A stretch of DNA of 64,000 nucleotides from Belliella aquatica (GCF_014637795.1 NZ_BMFD01000002.1:89280-153279); one strand, 5' to 3'; shown: positions 8,604-17,039, numbered from the stretch's first letter. Translations and numbers: made by a program. The notes: generated from the sequence alone by a model not told the origin.

Positions 8604-8858
8604 GTTCGACACCCTCCGGGGTCGGTAGTGGGTGGAATTTGGGTCATCGTTTTCCACGGGTTTGACCCGCGGTTATTGAGAGGTTTGATCTCCGCCACGG
8701 CGGACAAGCACTTCAGGATCGGGAATTGACCATAAGAATCTGCAAATTTCAATCTAAAAACCGACGGTGAAGCCGTCGAACTTCTCAATAGCCCTAGGTG
8801 AAACCTAGGGAAAAGGATGAATGATGATGCGTGGCAACAACCCCGTGAGGGGTTGAAC
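8604..8858. repeat. REP-like palindrome unit D with inserted GC palindrome
   Basis: A 255 bp unit, 68 bp after unit C in the same orientation. It matches C except in the third hairpin, where GACCAC-TTC-GTGGTC is replaced by GATC, an 18 bp segment containing TCCGCC-AC-GGCGGA (8691-8704) plus CAAG, and then CACTTCAGGATC. The inserted palindrome also occurs at 93-106 and 456-469. The unit ends 34 bases before the stop codon of the YheT-like gene. Confidence 0.85.
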
Positions 8859-8892
8859 TATTATATATGGATTTCTACTTTTTCAGGAGAAA

Positions 8893-9855
8893 TTATCCCC
8901 TCAAAAACTCCAAAAACCGCATTTCTGCCCAGGTGAATTCTTGTCCTTTGACTAGGAAGCCGGTGTGGCCTCCCCTTTTGGGCATTTCTAGGAAGATATG
9001 TTGTGATTGCTCGGCTAACTTGATGGGATAGCAGCGGTCGTGGATCAAGGGATCGTTGAGGGCATTGATGATTAAGGTGGGGATTTGGATATTTTCCATC
9101 CAATTGTCAGCACTGACAGCCTGATAAAAATCAGCTGCATCTTTGAAGCCATGAAGCTTTGCTGTGAAATACGTATCAAATGTATCAAAATCTTGAACTC
9201 TTTGAAGCAAATCTAAATCCACCAATCCTGGAAACTGTTCACCTTTGAGTTGCATTTTCAACTTCAACTTGCTGAGAAAGCGCTTTCTGTAGAAACCATT
9301 TCCTTTAAATGACAATGTAGCGGCAGAATCTGTCAAATTGCAGGGAGTAGAATAAACAGCGGCTTTTTTGATTTTTGAATTCAAGTCAGTTCCTTTTTCA
9401 CCTAGGAACTTCAAGGTCTGTGCACCTCCCATACTGATTCCCACCAAATAATATTCATCATACACACCTGCTGCTTCTGCATGCTCAAATACGGTATTCA
9501 AATCATAGGAAGCACCGTGATGATACATGATGGGCTGCAAATTCATCTCTCCACTGCAAGTCCTATTGTTCCAAGCCAAGGCATCAAATCCATGTTGATT
9601 GAGTAGTTTCGCCAGTCCTTTGGCATAATGTCTCTCAGAACTCCCTTCCAATCCGTGGGAAATGATTAGCAGTTTTCTACTTCCAGTTCTCGACCAATCC
9701 AAATCCAAAAAATCCCCATCAGGCGTGTCAATTCTTTCTCTTTGATAAGTTACTCCCTCTATTTTCCTAAAAATACTGGGAATGATGGTTTCCAAATGTC
9801 CATTGAAAAGATGTCTTGGGGGTCTTCCGTAAGTTGAGTTTGAAATAATAGGCAT
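8893..9855 (-). CDS. YheT-like alpha/beta hydrolase
   Basis: A 320-residue member of the YheT/ABHD1-3 branch. The family start (RPPRHLFNGHLETIIPS, residues 11-27) is present. The catalytic triad can be placed at Ser141 in GISMGG, Asp268 in NALNDPL and His297 in RGGHTGF; the oxyanion region is SHGLEGSS at 66-73. Members act as esterases or lipases with unknown natural substrates in bacteria. It is divergent from the M20 peptidase gene and followed by REP unit D. Confidence 0.9.
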   Translation of the reverse strand: MPIISNSTYGRPPRHLFNGHLETIIPSIFRKIEGVTYQRERIDTPDGDFLDLDWSRTGSRKLLIISHGLEGSSERHYAKGLAKLLNQHGFDALAWNNRTCSGEMNLQPIMYHHGASYDLNTVFEHAEAAGVYDEYYLVGISMGGAQTLKFLGEKGTDLNSKIKKAAVYSTPCNLTDSAATLSFKGNGFYRKRFLSKLKLKMQLKGEQFPGLVDLDLLQRVQDFDTFDTYFTAKLHGFKDAADFYQAVSADNWMENIQIPTLIINALNDPLIHDRCYPIKLAEQSQHIFLEMPKRGGHTGFLVKGQEFTWAEMRFLEFLRG

Positions 9856-9945
9856 AGAAAAAAGAGATTTAATACCACGAAAGTAAAAACATATCGCCTA
9901 ATCAGGAATTTTTTTGTTAATTCATTGATCAAAACAAAAGCACAC

Positions 9946-11280
9946 ATGAAAATTTACCTCAGTTTTATACTTACCCTAGCAATCACTTTTAGTATTTCAG
10001 CCCAAGATTTGGATCGCTCTATTGAGCAGTTTTATCCACATTTGGATAAGCTTTACAAAGAACTGCATCAAAACCCTGAGCTTTCCTTGCAGGAAAAAGA
10101 AACTTCCGCAAAGATGGCTTCAGAACTCAGGTCTTTAGGTTATGAAGTCACTGAAAATATTGGTGGCTATGGCGTAGTCGGCATGCTCAAAAATGGTCCG
10201 GGGCCTGTTCTCCTAATCAGAACAGATATGGATGCTTTACCGATGGAGGAAAAAACTGGTTTGCCTTATGCATCTACCAAAAAAGGAACTTCCAATGATG
10301 GCAAAGAAACCTTTATCACGCACTCTTGTGGACACGATATCCACATGTCGGTATTTGTCGGCACGGCCAAAATGATGATGGATTACAAAAACAGCTGGAG
10401 AGGCACTGTTCTGATGGTGGCACAACCTGCGGAGGAAAATGGTCTCGGTGCTTTCAATATGATGAATGATGGACTTTATGAAAAATTCCCACATCCGGAT
10501 TATGCGATTGCTTTGCATGATGATCCTTTTTTGCCTGCGGGAACATTGGGATATAAAGCTGGCCCATTGATGGCTGGTGTTGATATGATGAATGTCAAAA
10601 TTTTTGGTGAAGGTGGACATGGTGCAGCTCCACACACGACGATTGATCCGATTGTTTTGTCTGCACAGATCATTCAAGCTTATCAAACGATCGTAAGCCG
10701 AACATTAACCCCAACGGATCCTGCAGTGGTGACTGTGGGTTCTATTCACGGCGGATCGGTTCACAATATCATTCCTGACGAAGTGATGATGCAGTTGACC
10801 ATCAGAACATACTCCCTGGATGTAAGAGAAAAAATAATCAGAAGAATCAAAGAAATCAGTGAAAATTACTCCAGAGCAGCAGGTTTGGGCGATGATAAAA
10901 TGCCGGAATATTGGATTAGAGAGCCATTTACCAAGCCTTTGATCAATGATGCAGCTTTGACTGATCAGATGGTGAATGTTTTCAAGCAAAACTTTGAAGA
11001 TGAAAAAGTAGTGGAAGTAGAAGCCTTGATGGTTGGCGAGGATTTTAGTGCTTATGGAAATCAAGAAAGACAGATTCCCATCAGCATGTTCTTCCTAGGG
11101 GCCAATGATCCTGATTTTCTCAAAGAAGCTAAAGAAAAAGGTTTCGATATCCCGGGATTGCACAGCCCCTATTTCGCACCAGTCCCAGAACCTACGATCA
11201 AAACAGGCATCAAAGCGATGACAAGCTTTGCGATGGATATTTTGAAAAATCAGGAGGTGATGATGGATGGGAAAAAGTAA
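9946..11280 (+). CDS. Secreted M20 family amidohydrolase/peptidase
   Basis: Begins at ATG 9946 with the signal peptide MKIYLSFILTLAITFSISAQ; the TTG at 9925 would spoil it. About 444 residues. The M20D pattern is clear: RTDMDALPM, the zinc ligand segment THSCGHDIHMSVFVG, PAEENGLGAFNM with the catalytic glutamates, and a dimerisation domain with GGHGAAPH. M20D enzymes hydrolyse N-acyl or hippurate-type amides. This one would act in the periplasm. A dispersed repeat region follows without an obvious terminator. Confidence 0.9.
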   Translation: MKIYLSFILTLAITFSISAQDLDRSIEQFYPHLDKLYKELHQNPELSLQEKETSAKMASELRSLGYEVTENIGGYGVVGMLKNGPGPVLLIRTDMDALPMEEKTGLPYASTKKGTSNDGKETFITHSCGHDIHMSVFVGTAKMMMDYKNSWRGTVLMVAQPAEENGLGAFNMMNDGLYEKFPHPDYAIALHDDPFLPAGTLGYKAGPLMAGVDMMNVKIFGEGGHGAAPHTTIDPIVLSAQIIQAYQTIVSRTLTPTDPAVVTVGSIHGGSVHNIIPDEVMMQLTIRTYSLDVREKIIRRIKEISENYSRAAGLGDDKMPEYWIREPFTKPLINDAALTDQMVNVFKQNFEDEKVVEVEALMVGEDFSAYGNQERQIPISMFFLGANDPDFLKEAKEKGFDIPGLHSPYFAPVPEPTIKTGIKAMTSFAMDILKNQEVMMDGKK

Positions 11281-11337
11281 AGGTCAACTGTCGACAGTCG
11301 ATGGTCCACAGCGGCACCACAATATTAACTTTATTAA

Positions 11338-11482
11338 AAGTAGCCATTTATAATAATTCATGAAGTTCAATTCAATCAGCTGTTGTCTATTGACAGTTGA
11401 CTCTTGTGCGCCGCGGCGTAGTTGACTATTATTCGCATAATTACAAGTGAAATATTCACATTTCAGAGTCATTGCGAATAAT
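11338..11482 (+). repeat. Dispersed intergenic element, copy 1
   Basis: About 145 bp, ending in a 55 bp block bounded by the inverted repeats ATTATTCGCA (11428-11437) and TGCGAATAAT (11473-11482). The 39 bases between CATAATTA and TCATTG align without gaps to copies at 44.1 kb (reverse) and 50.3 kb. The upstream part (GTAGCCATTTATAA, ATGAAGTT, CAATCA-CTGT, TTGACA-TTGAC) also aligns to the reverse complement of the 44.1 kb copy. It contains a 25 bp extra segment, 11402-11426, with a GC palindrome. No coding potential is seen in 11281-11615. Confidence 0.75.
11402..11426. mobile_element. Small GC-palindrome insertion in repeat copy 1 (putative)
   Basis: TCTTGTGCGCCGCGGCGTA followed by GTTGAC is absent from the matching place in the 44.1 kb copy. 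GTTGAC also precedes the segment (11396-11401), so it looks like an insertion of about 19 bp with a 6 bp direct repeat. The core CGCCGCGGCG is a perfect palindrome. Confidence 0.5.
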
Positions 11483-11586
11483 GACATAATGTAATAATTG
11501 ATTAACGCTAAATTAATCCATCAGAGAGATAATTCATCTAGTTTTGCATCAGTAAAACTTTCTTCATAAGGTATTTAAAAATATAA

Positions 11587-11612
11587 AAGCGGATCGAAAA
11601 ATCGATCCGCCT
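11587..11612 (-). terminator. Terminator after the VOC gene / arsenosugar operon
   Basis: A perfect nine-pair stem GCGGATCGA/TCGATCCGC with a four-base loop (11589-11610), starting four bases past the stop codon of the VOC gene, with U-rich sequence on the minus-strand side. It marks the end of the long minus-strand operon that begins at 17039. Confidence 0.85.
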
Positions 11613-11615
11613 TTT

Positions 11616-12689
11616 TTATTTCTTTCTGTTCAATGCCATAAAGGTAAACATCCAATTGGGAAGTGGTTTTTCAGCTTTTCTTGACTTCAAGCTATAAAAC
11701 CAACCCCATTTTTCCATGATGGGAATTTTATGCGTTTCTACGAATTCGATCAACGTGCCATCCGGATCTTCGCAATAGGAAAAATGACCTGCCGCTTTTC
11801 CCATATCAAAACTATTGCTGCTATCAACGGTAAAAGGAAAGCCAGTTTCTGCACACTTCATCTCCAATTGTTTCATGCCTGTGACATCAAAACACACGTG
11901 GATAAAGCCTAAATCTCCCCAATCTCTATCTTCAAAAATTTTCCTCGGTTCTTTGTCTTTCAATTCGAATAGCTCGATTTCAGTCTTACAAAGCAATCTG
12001 CTAAATGCTCCTACTCTATTTTCTAATCTATTTATCAGGACTCTTCTGAACTTTTCTTTTCCTCCGGGAAGTTGCTTCAAATCTTCGAAAGAATCGGTTT
12101 CATCTGATTTGATTGTGGTATATCCCAAGATTCCTTGGTATAATTTCAATGCCTTGTCAATATCCCGCACACCAATCGAAACACCTGCAACACCCCCTGT
12201 ATTGTCTTGGTTGAGTTTGAACCAGGAAGTACTTTCGATCATTTCAAAGATATTTCCATAAGGATCTTTGACGTAGAAATGTGACCTTCCACAAGGAGAT
12301 TTCTCTGGTTTGGATAATATTTCTACACCTTCACTAAGGAAAAAGTCATAGGTTTTTTGAATATCTTTTGTTCTGATTTTAACAGCAAAAATTCCTAAAT
12401 CACCTAAGCTCAATTCAAACTTCGGTGCAACAGGGGTTTTCTTTGTGTATTGCCAAATTTCAAAACCACCACCTCCTTGCATATTCAAAGCCAAAATAGC
12501 AAAGCGTTCCTGTGCTTTTCCAGAAGTATATCTTGTCATCAAATTCGCTGTAGCAGCATCTTCAAAAACCGGCACGTCCATTTTGAAAAATTTTCTATAC
12601 CAAGCCCATGCCTCCTTAGCATTTGCAACACCAATACCCACCTGTTGAATTCCTGTGATTATGGGAAGGTTTCCGTTATTTTGACTCAT
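11616..12689 (-). CDS. Two-domain VOC (glyoxalase/dioxygenase fold) protein
   Basis: About 357 residues from ATG 12689 (a TTG two codons upstream is less likely). Two VOC modules occur twice each: residues about 14-155 and 165-320, with DPYGNIFEMIE ending the first and DPDGTLIEFVE ending the second. Metal ligands look incomplete in the first half (Gln or Val where His is usual) but the second half has FIHVCFD and the terminal Glu. The fold covers lyases, extradiol dioxygenases and resistance proteins, including the C-As lyase ArsI. It lies 18 bp after the arsenosugar glycosyltransferase and before the terminator, so it is probably co-transcribed. Substrate unknown. Confidence 0.8.
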   Translation of the reverse strand: MSQNNGNLPIITGIQQVGIGVANAKEAWAWYRKFFKMDVPVFEDAATANLMTRYTSGKAQERFAILALNMQGGGGFEIWQYTKKTPVAPKFELSLGDLGIFAVKIRTKDIQKTYDFFLSEGVEILSKPEKSPCGRSHFYVKDPYGNIFEMIESTSWFKLNQDNTGGVAGVSIGVRDIDKALKLYQGILGYTTIKSDETDSFEDLKQLPGGKEKFRRVLINRLENRVGAFSRLLCKTEIELFELKDKEPRKIFEDRDWGDLGFIHVCFDVTGMKQLEMKCAETGFPFTVDSSNSFDMGKAAGHFSYCEDPDGTLIEFVETHKIPIMEKWGWFYSLKSRKAEKPLPNWMFTFMALNRKK

Positions 12690-12707
12690 ATTCAAACAAT
12701 AGATTTA

Positions 12708-13400
12708 TCAACGATAATTTAGCATTTTTCTATAAATAGATTTGAGCGAATCAGGTGACTTTTTTAAAAAATACAAAGTGAAAACAGTAAGATTGGCTAA
12801 CTGAACTCTTAACCAAGAGTTGGTTTCGTATTTTCTTGCAGAGACAACTATACTTTTTGGTAAGACTTGAAAATTGTAACTTTTCTTCAATCTACCAACA
12901 AATTCAAAATCTTCCATGATGATATATTTTTTATCAAAACCACCAAGAGATTCAAAGATTTCTCTTCTGATAAATAGCGTCTGATCGCCTCCTCCTGCCA
13001 ATATACCATTAAATCTTGTAAACCATGCGTTCATTTTTAGCAAGAATTTCTCAGAGTCAAATTGATACCTATAACATCCCGCATCTATTCCATTCGTAAC
13101 TGCCTGAATAATATCGTTTTCAAAATCTCGGTGAATTTTTGCATCAGCATGGACAAAATAAAAAATTCCACCAGTGGCAACTTGAGCGCCAAGATTCATT
13201 TGAGCAGCACGGCTTTTTTCTGAAGATTGGACGACTTTTGCTCCAAGGCATTTTGCTAATACGACAGAATCATCCGTGCTTCCGCCATCTACCACGATTA
13301 TCTCAAATTGATCTCCTTTTGAATATTGAAAAATAGTAGGAATCAATTTTCTCAAATTGTCTTCTTCATTCAAAACAGGAATGATAATACTGATCATCAT
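12708..13400 (-). CDS. Arsenosugar biosynthesis glycosyltransferase (TIGR04283-like)
   Basis: A 230-residue GT-A family 2 glycosyltransferase: SIIIPVLNEEDNLRKLIP at the N-terminus, VDGGSTDDS near residue 37, the DxD-like HADAKIH, and GGGDQTLFIRR then EDFEFVGRL, which match the TIGR04283 branch found with arsenosugar genes. It probably adds a glycosyl or glycerol-type unit to the arsenoriboside. It is five bases after the DUF6134-like gene. ATG start. Confidence 0.85.
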   Translation of the reverse strand: MMISIIIPVLNEEDNLRKLIPTIFQYSKGDQFEIIVVDGGSTDDSVVLAKCLGAKVVQSSEKSRAAQMNLGAQVATGGIFYFVHADAKIHRDFENDIIQAVTNGIDAGCYRYQFDSEKFLLKMNAWFTRFNGILAGGGDQTLFIRREIFESLGGFDKKYIIMEDFEFVGRLKKSYNFQVLPKSIVVSARKYETNSWLRVQLANLTVFTLYFLKKSPDSLKSIYRKMLNYR

Positions 13401-13405
13401 AAAAG

Positions 13406-13996
13406 TTACTTCTTTTTGATTACATAGTTTTTGATAGGACTTTCCATCACAGCCTTATCAAATTTGCCATTGACGTAATAATATTTATTTCTATTTCCAT
13501 TCACAACGACTTCGTAATAATCACTGTGCTTGGTAATCTTGGATGGCAACCCAAAATTCTCCGCCATAAATAATTTATGATTCTTGGGCTCTTCGAAATA
13601 CAGCGCAGCAGAACTGAAAAATAAGGGATGATTGATTACCGTATCTTTTTCATATTTATAGCTTGTAGCTTCCACTACATATTTCCCGTCTTTCCATTTG
13701 ATGTCTGAGCTAAAATCACCTTTGTTTGAGGCTGTTCTTGACTTTGCTTCTACTAATTGTGCTCCCTTATAATGCGAATTGATAGAGTAGTCGACATTTA
13801 CTTTTCCAAAAAACCAAAACCCCACTTCACTTGTGATTTCATAATAAGACTCCTCCCCTTTTACAGTTTTGACTGCCTGCATTTCCCCAATGGAAAACCC
13901 TGCAACTGAAATCTCAAAATCCATTTTTTCTTGTGCGTGCAAGAATTGAAAAGAGCCCAATAGCAGGGTTATCAGAATAAATGTATGTTTCATCAT
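13406..13996 (-). CDS. DUF6134-like secreted protein in the arsenosugar operon
   Basis: 196 residues with a signal peptide (MMKHTFILITLLLGSFQFLHAQ) and a mature beta-rich domain of the DUF6134/DUF3108 look (FEISVAGFSIGEMQAVK, YYEITSEVGFWFFGKV). Function unknown. Position between ArsM (48 bp) and the glycosyltransferase (5 bp) indicates co-transcription, so a role in export or envelope handling of the product is possible but unproven. Confidence 0.65.
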   Translation of the reverse strand: MMKHTFILITLLLGSFQFLHAQEKMDFEISVAGFSIGEMQAVKTVKGEESYYEITSEVGFWFFGKVNVDYSINSHYKGAQLVEAKSRTASNKGDFSSDIKWKDGKYVVEATSYKYEKDTVINHPLFFSSAALYFEEPKNHKLFMAENFGLPSKITKHSDYYEVVVNGNRNKYYYVNGKFDKAVMESPIKNYVIKKK

Positions 13997-14044
13997 AAGA
14001 AATTATAAAGCAAGATTTAGGCCTACAATTTCATCAAATTTCTC

Positions 14045-15016
14045 TCAACAACAACCACCCCCATCATAAAAATAAGTCGATTCAGAGATATAAATATCTG
14101 CTCTTCCTAAATCCTTGATCGCACCAGCCGTTTTATCACATACAGAAAGTGGCTGATTTTGCATCAAAACATGACCCTTTTGATCATCAAAGTACTCCTC
14201 CGAACCATAATAGATAGATGCTTTACCTGTAAAAATACACGGCCCATCTGATGGCATTGGATCTTTGATCGCACAAACTTCTACACTTTCTAAGAATATC
14301 ATCTCAGGAGTATCGTAGTGACCAGGATCCAAAACACGATACGGACGCTTTGCTCTAATCTCCACTGTGCCAAATCCTGCATCTGTTATCATTTGAAGGT
14401 ATTCTTGGAGTGAAAGTGAACCACTCAAACACAAAGCTCTCAATCTATCATCATTTCTCAATGATTCAGGCATAGGTTGCTCTGTGATCGGATCACTCAA
14501 AACCAATCTACCGTGTGGTTTCAAAACTCGATACATTTCCTTCAAAGCCAAAGCCAAATCATCTTTGGTGAAGATATTGAAAAGGCAATTCTGTGCAGCT
14601 ACATCGATGCTTGAGTCTTCAATAGGCAGGGCTAAAGCTGATCCTTTTCTAATGGAAACAAACTCCTTTTTGAACCAATCATTCTCCTTTTCAGCAATTT
14701 CTAAGTTGTCCTGACAAGCTTTGATCATCTCGTCCACGATATCTACTCCAATAACACCATTTTCTTTTCTAGAAAAATAAGAGAATTGAAGAACTTCCAT
14801 TCCACCACCAACTCCGACATAGAGGATATTGGGATTGTTGACTAAATCTCTGAAATGAACGGTACTGCCGCAGCCATAATTCATCTCTTGCATGATTTTA
14901 GGAATCTTTAAGCCTGGGAACTGCCATATTGGTGTTGTGGTACAACATAGGCCAACATCAGGTTTGAGTGCAGCGTCTCTGTAGACGTCTACCGTTGCAT
15001 CTAAATAGTTACTCAT
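14045..15016 (-). CDS. arsM: Arsenosugar-type arsenite methyltransferase ArsM
   Basis: A 323-residue SAM methyltransferase. Glycine-rich motif I is NILYVGVGGGMEVLQ (63-77). Cys24-Cys25 (GLCCTTTP) and Cys49 (NYGCGSTVHF) are placed to bind trivalent arsenic, and the protein ends GGGCC. The Rossmann core is followed by EMYRVLKPHGRLVLSDP. It would methylate As(III), giving the dimethylated precursor of arsenosugars. Its ATG overlaps the TGA of the upstream transferase gene (ATGA). Family assignment rests on these cysteines plus the ArsS neighbour. Confidence 0.92.
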   Translation of the reverse strand: MSNYLDATVDVYRDAALKPDVGLCCTTTPIWQFPGLKIPKIMQEMNYGCGSTVHFRDLVNNPNILYVGVGGGMEVLQFSYFSRKENGVIGVDIVDEMIKACQDNLEIAEKENDWFKKEFVSIRKGSALALPIEDSSIDVAAQNCLFNIFTKDDLALALKEMYRVLKPHGRLVLSDPITEQPMPESLRNDDRLRALCLSGSLSLQEYLQMITDAGFGTVEIRAKRPYRVLDPGHYDTPEMIFLESVEVCAIKDPMPSDGPCIFTGKASIYYGSEEYFDDQKGHVLMQNQPLSVCDKTAGAIKDLGRADIYISESTYFYDGGGCC

Positions 15017-15630
15017 ATAGTTTGTGAAATTAAATGTTTATATTTTTCCCAATCTGCCTCATTATCAATATCGGAAAGCATTTCAAGAAGTGTAAAGGTT
15101 TGTTCTTCTAAATTTAAACGTTTGATAGAATCGGACAAAACATTTTGATGACTCCAAGTCATCTCATCGAATAAATTGATATCCATTGTCTTTAAGCCCA
15201 AAAGATAATATCCTCCATCCATAGCAGGTCCAAAAACAACATCTGCTAGAGCCAGTTTTTCAAAAGCTTCATGAATAATGGCAGTTGTAATTCCTGGACA
15301 ATCAGTACCGATGACAACTGCTTTTCCATAGCCTTCGCCAAGTACTTGTTCAAATGCATTTTTCATTCTTGACCCTAAGTCAAATCCATTTTGAACTCGG
15401 AATTGAACATTATCAAGAAAGCTATTATCTATCCCTGACTCAAGCTCTTCGCTGAAATAGATAAAGGTATCTATATTTTGCAGTCGGTTGATCATGGAAT
15501 AAGTGTGTTGCAAAAGCTGCATATAGATTTCCAGAGCTTTCTCCTCTCCAAGAGTAGCTGCAACTCGGGTTTTTACTTTCCCAAGAACAGGGTTCTTCTG
15601 AAAAACAATGAGTGCTTTTTTCGATTCCAT
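15013..15630 (-). CDS. TIGR04282-like arsenosugar biosynthesis glycosyltransferase (DUF2064)
   Basis: About 205 residues from ATG 15630 (MESKKALIVFQKNPVLGKVK); the frame is open further upstream but that part overlaps arsS. Signatures of the DUF2064/TIGR04282 nucleotidyl/glycosyl transferase-like family: KNPVLGKVKTRVA, VIGTDCPG and FGPAMDGGYYLLGL. It is five bases after arsS and overlaps arsM by four bases, a tight translational coupling. In the pathway it is thought to act after the radical SAM step. Confidence 0.88.
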   Translation of the reverse strand: MESKKALIVFQKNPVLGKVKTRVAATLGEEKALEIYMQLLQHTYSMINRLQNIDTFIYFSEELESGIDNSFLDNVQFRVQNGFDLGSRMKNAFEQVLGEGYGKAVVIGTDCPGITTAIIHEAFEKLALADVVFGPAMDGGYYLLGLKTMDINLFDEMTWSHQNVLSDSIKRLNLEEQTFTLLEMLSDIDNEADWEKYKHLISQTI

Positions 15631-15635
15631 AAATA

Positions 15636-16679
15636 TCAGGCAGTTGCTCCTCCGCAGCTTGATCCTGCTCCAGCTGTACAACCGAAACAATGTTGTTTTA
15701 AGATAATTTCTCTTTCGAGCAGTGACTGTTGATTCCATTCAGAAATATGCTGACTGGACGGAGCATCCACTTTCAATTCAAGCATTTGATTAAAATCACA
15801 ATCATACAAATAACCATCCCAACCCACAGAAATGGTATTTCTACACATAACATTGGAGGCAGCTACAGGATTGTATGCTTCCAAAAGCTTTTCCATGTAA
15901 TTATCGTAATTTTCTGATCTGAGCAAATACTCTAAAAATCTACTAATAGGAAGATTAGTGATGGTAAATAAGGAGTTGAATTCTATTTCATAGCCATTTT
16001 TCAAGCGTTTTTTGAATTCCAATTCCAAACCTTCCTGCGCTGCTGGCAAGAATGCACCCGATGGATTATAAACAAGATTCAAAACCAAATCCGAATTTTC
16101 CATTCCATAACCAACTTCATTAAGCATTTTTAAGGCTTTGATTGACTTTTCGAATACGCCATCACCTCTCTGAGAATCAGTTTTTACTGCTGTAAAATAT
16201 GGTAAAGAAGAAACTACTTCAATTTTGTTTTTTCTATAAAATTCGGGTAAGTCATGGTACTTTGGATTAGCCAATATGATAGTCAAATTACATCTTACAA
16301 TAATTTGAATATCAAAACTGATTTTTCTAATTTCTTCAATAAACCATCTGAATTCAGGGTTCATCTCTGGTGCCCCACCTGTAAGGTCTACAGATTTTAT
16401 TTTTCCATTTTTGATGACTTCTAGACAATGTTGCATCGTCTCCCTCGTCATGATTTCTTTTCGATCAGGTCCAGCATCTACGTGGCAATGCTTACAAACT
16501 TGATTACACATTTTACCCATATTGATTTGTAAAACATCAATTTGAGTGGGTTTGAGTGGGAAAAGATCGGATTCAGCAAGCTTGTCGGCAAAACTGATTC
16601 CTTTTATTGGCGCATCTAAGACTTCCAGTTCATATTCGATTTTTGAAAGTGGATGTTGTTGTGCTTTTAATGATTTCAT
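15636..16679 (-). CDS. arsS: Arsenosugar biosynthesis radical SAM protein ArsS
   Basis: A 347-residue radical SAM enzyme. The cluster-binding CxxxCxxC is Cys58, Cys62 and Cys65 (GKMCNQVCKHCHVDAGPD), followed by DLTGGAPEMNP. The C-terminal extension has more cysteines (GYLYDCDFN, QHCFGCTAGAGSSCGG), as in the SPASM-like ArsS family. It is proposed to join a 5'-deoxyadenosyl group to dimethylated arsenic, forming the arsenoriboside. It is 27 bp after the peroxidase-like gene. Confidence 0.93.
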   Translation of the reverse strand: MKSLKAQQHPLSKIEYELEVLDAPIKGISFADKLAESDLFPLKPTQIDVLQINMGKMCNQVCKHCHVDAGPDRKEIMTRETMQHCLEVIKNGKIKSVDLTGGAPEMNPEFRWFIEEIRKISFDIQIIVRCNLTIILANPKYHDLPEFYRKNKIEVVSSLPYFTAVKTDSQRGDGVFEKSIKALKMLNEVGYGMENSDLVLNLVYNPSGAFLPAAQEGLELEFKKRLKNGYEIEFNSLFTITNLPISRFLEYLLRSENYDNYMEKLLEAYNPVAASNVMCRNTISVGWDGYLYDCDFNQMLELKVDAPSSQHISEWNQQSLLEREIILKQHCFGCTAGAGSSCGGATA

Positions 16680-16706
16680 TGGTTGGTTAATAAAAATTCT
16701 AAGAGA

Positions 16707-17039
16707 TTACATCGAAATCTCTTTTACTTTATTCATCATTTGTGTGCTGTGGACTAATGAAGCGCCGCCTCGGATTGCAGCTGCTACATGAACGGCTTCC
16801 ATCATCTGCTCCTCGTCACAACCTTTTTCCATCGTGTCCACAGTATAGGCATCTATACAATAGGGGCATTGAATGGCATGTGCAACAGCTAAAGCAATTA
16901 ATGACTTTTCACGCGCAGTTAGAGCGCCTTCTTGAAAAACTTCACCATAATAATTAAAAAATTTGTCTGCCATTGATTTCTGAAACTCGCCAATTTTGCC
17001 AAATTTTTTGAGGTCTTCTGGATCGTAGTATGTTTTCAT
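16707..17039 (-). CDS. Arsenosugar-associated AhpD/CMD peroxidase-like protein
   Basis: 110 residues with the CMD/AhpD core EKSLIALAVAHAIQCPYC; the redox pair is Cys58 and Cys61, followed by IDAYT. This matches the small peroxidase-like family that opens arsenosugar operons. A thiol redox or arsenic-binding role is likely; the reaction is not established. First gene of the operon; the candidate operator lies 130 bp upstream. Confidence 0.88.
   Translation of the reverse strand: MKTYYDPEDLKKFGKIGEFQKSMADKFFNYYGEVFQEGALTAREKSLIALAVAHAIQCPYCIDAYTVDTMEKGCDEEQMMEAVHVAAAIRGGASLVHSTQMMNKVKEISM

Noticed and set aside
8471-8788. 105-codon minus-strand ORF
   Set aside because: It lies across REP units C and D; the composition follows the palindromes and no homologous protein pattern is seen.
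8861-9103. 80-codon minus-strand ORF
   Set aside because: It is a shifted-frame shadow of the YheT-like gene.
11284-11487. 67-codon minus-strand ORF
   Set aside because: It reads through the dispersed repeat copy 1 and its palindrome insert, has no signal or domain, and the other repeat copies do not keep the frame open.
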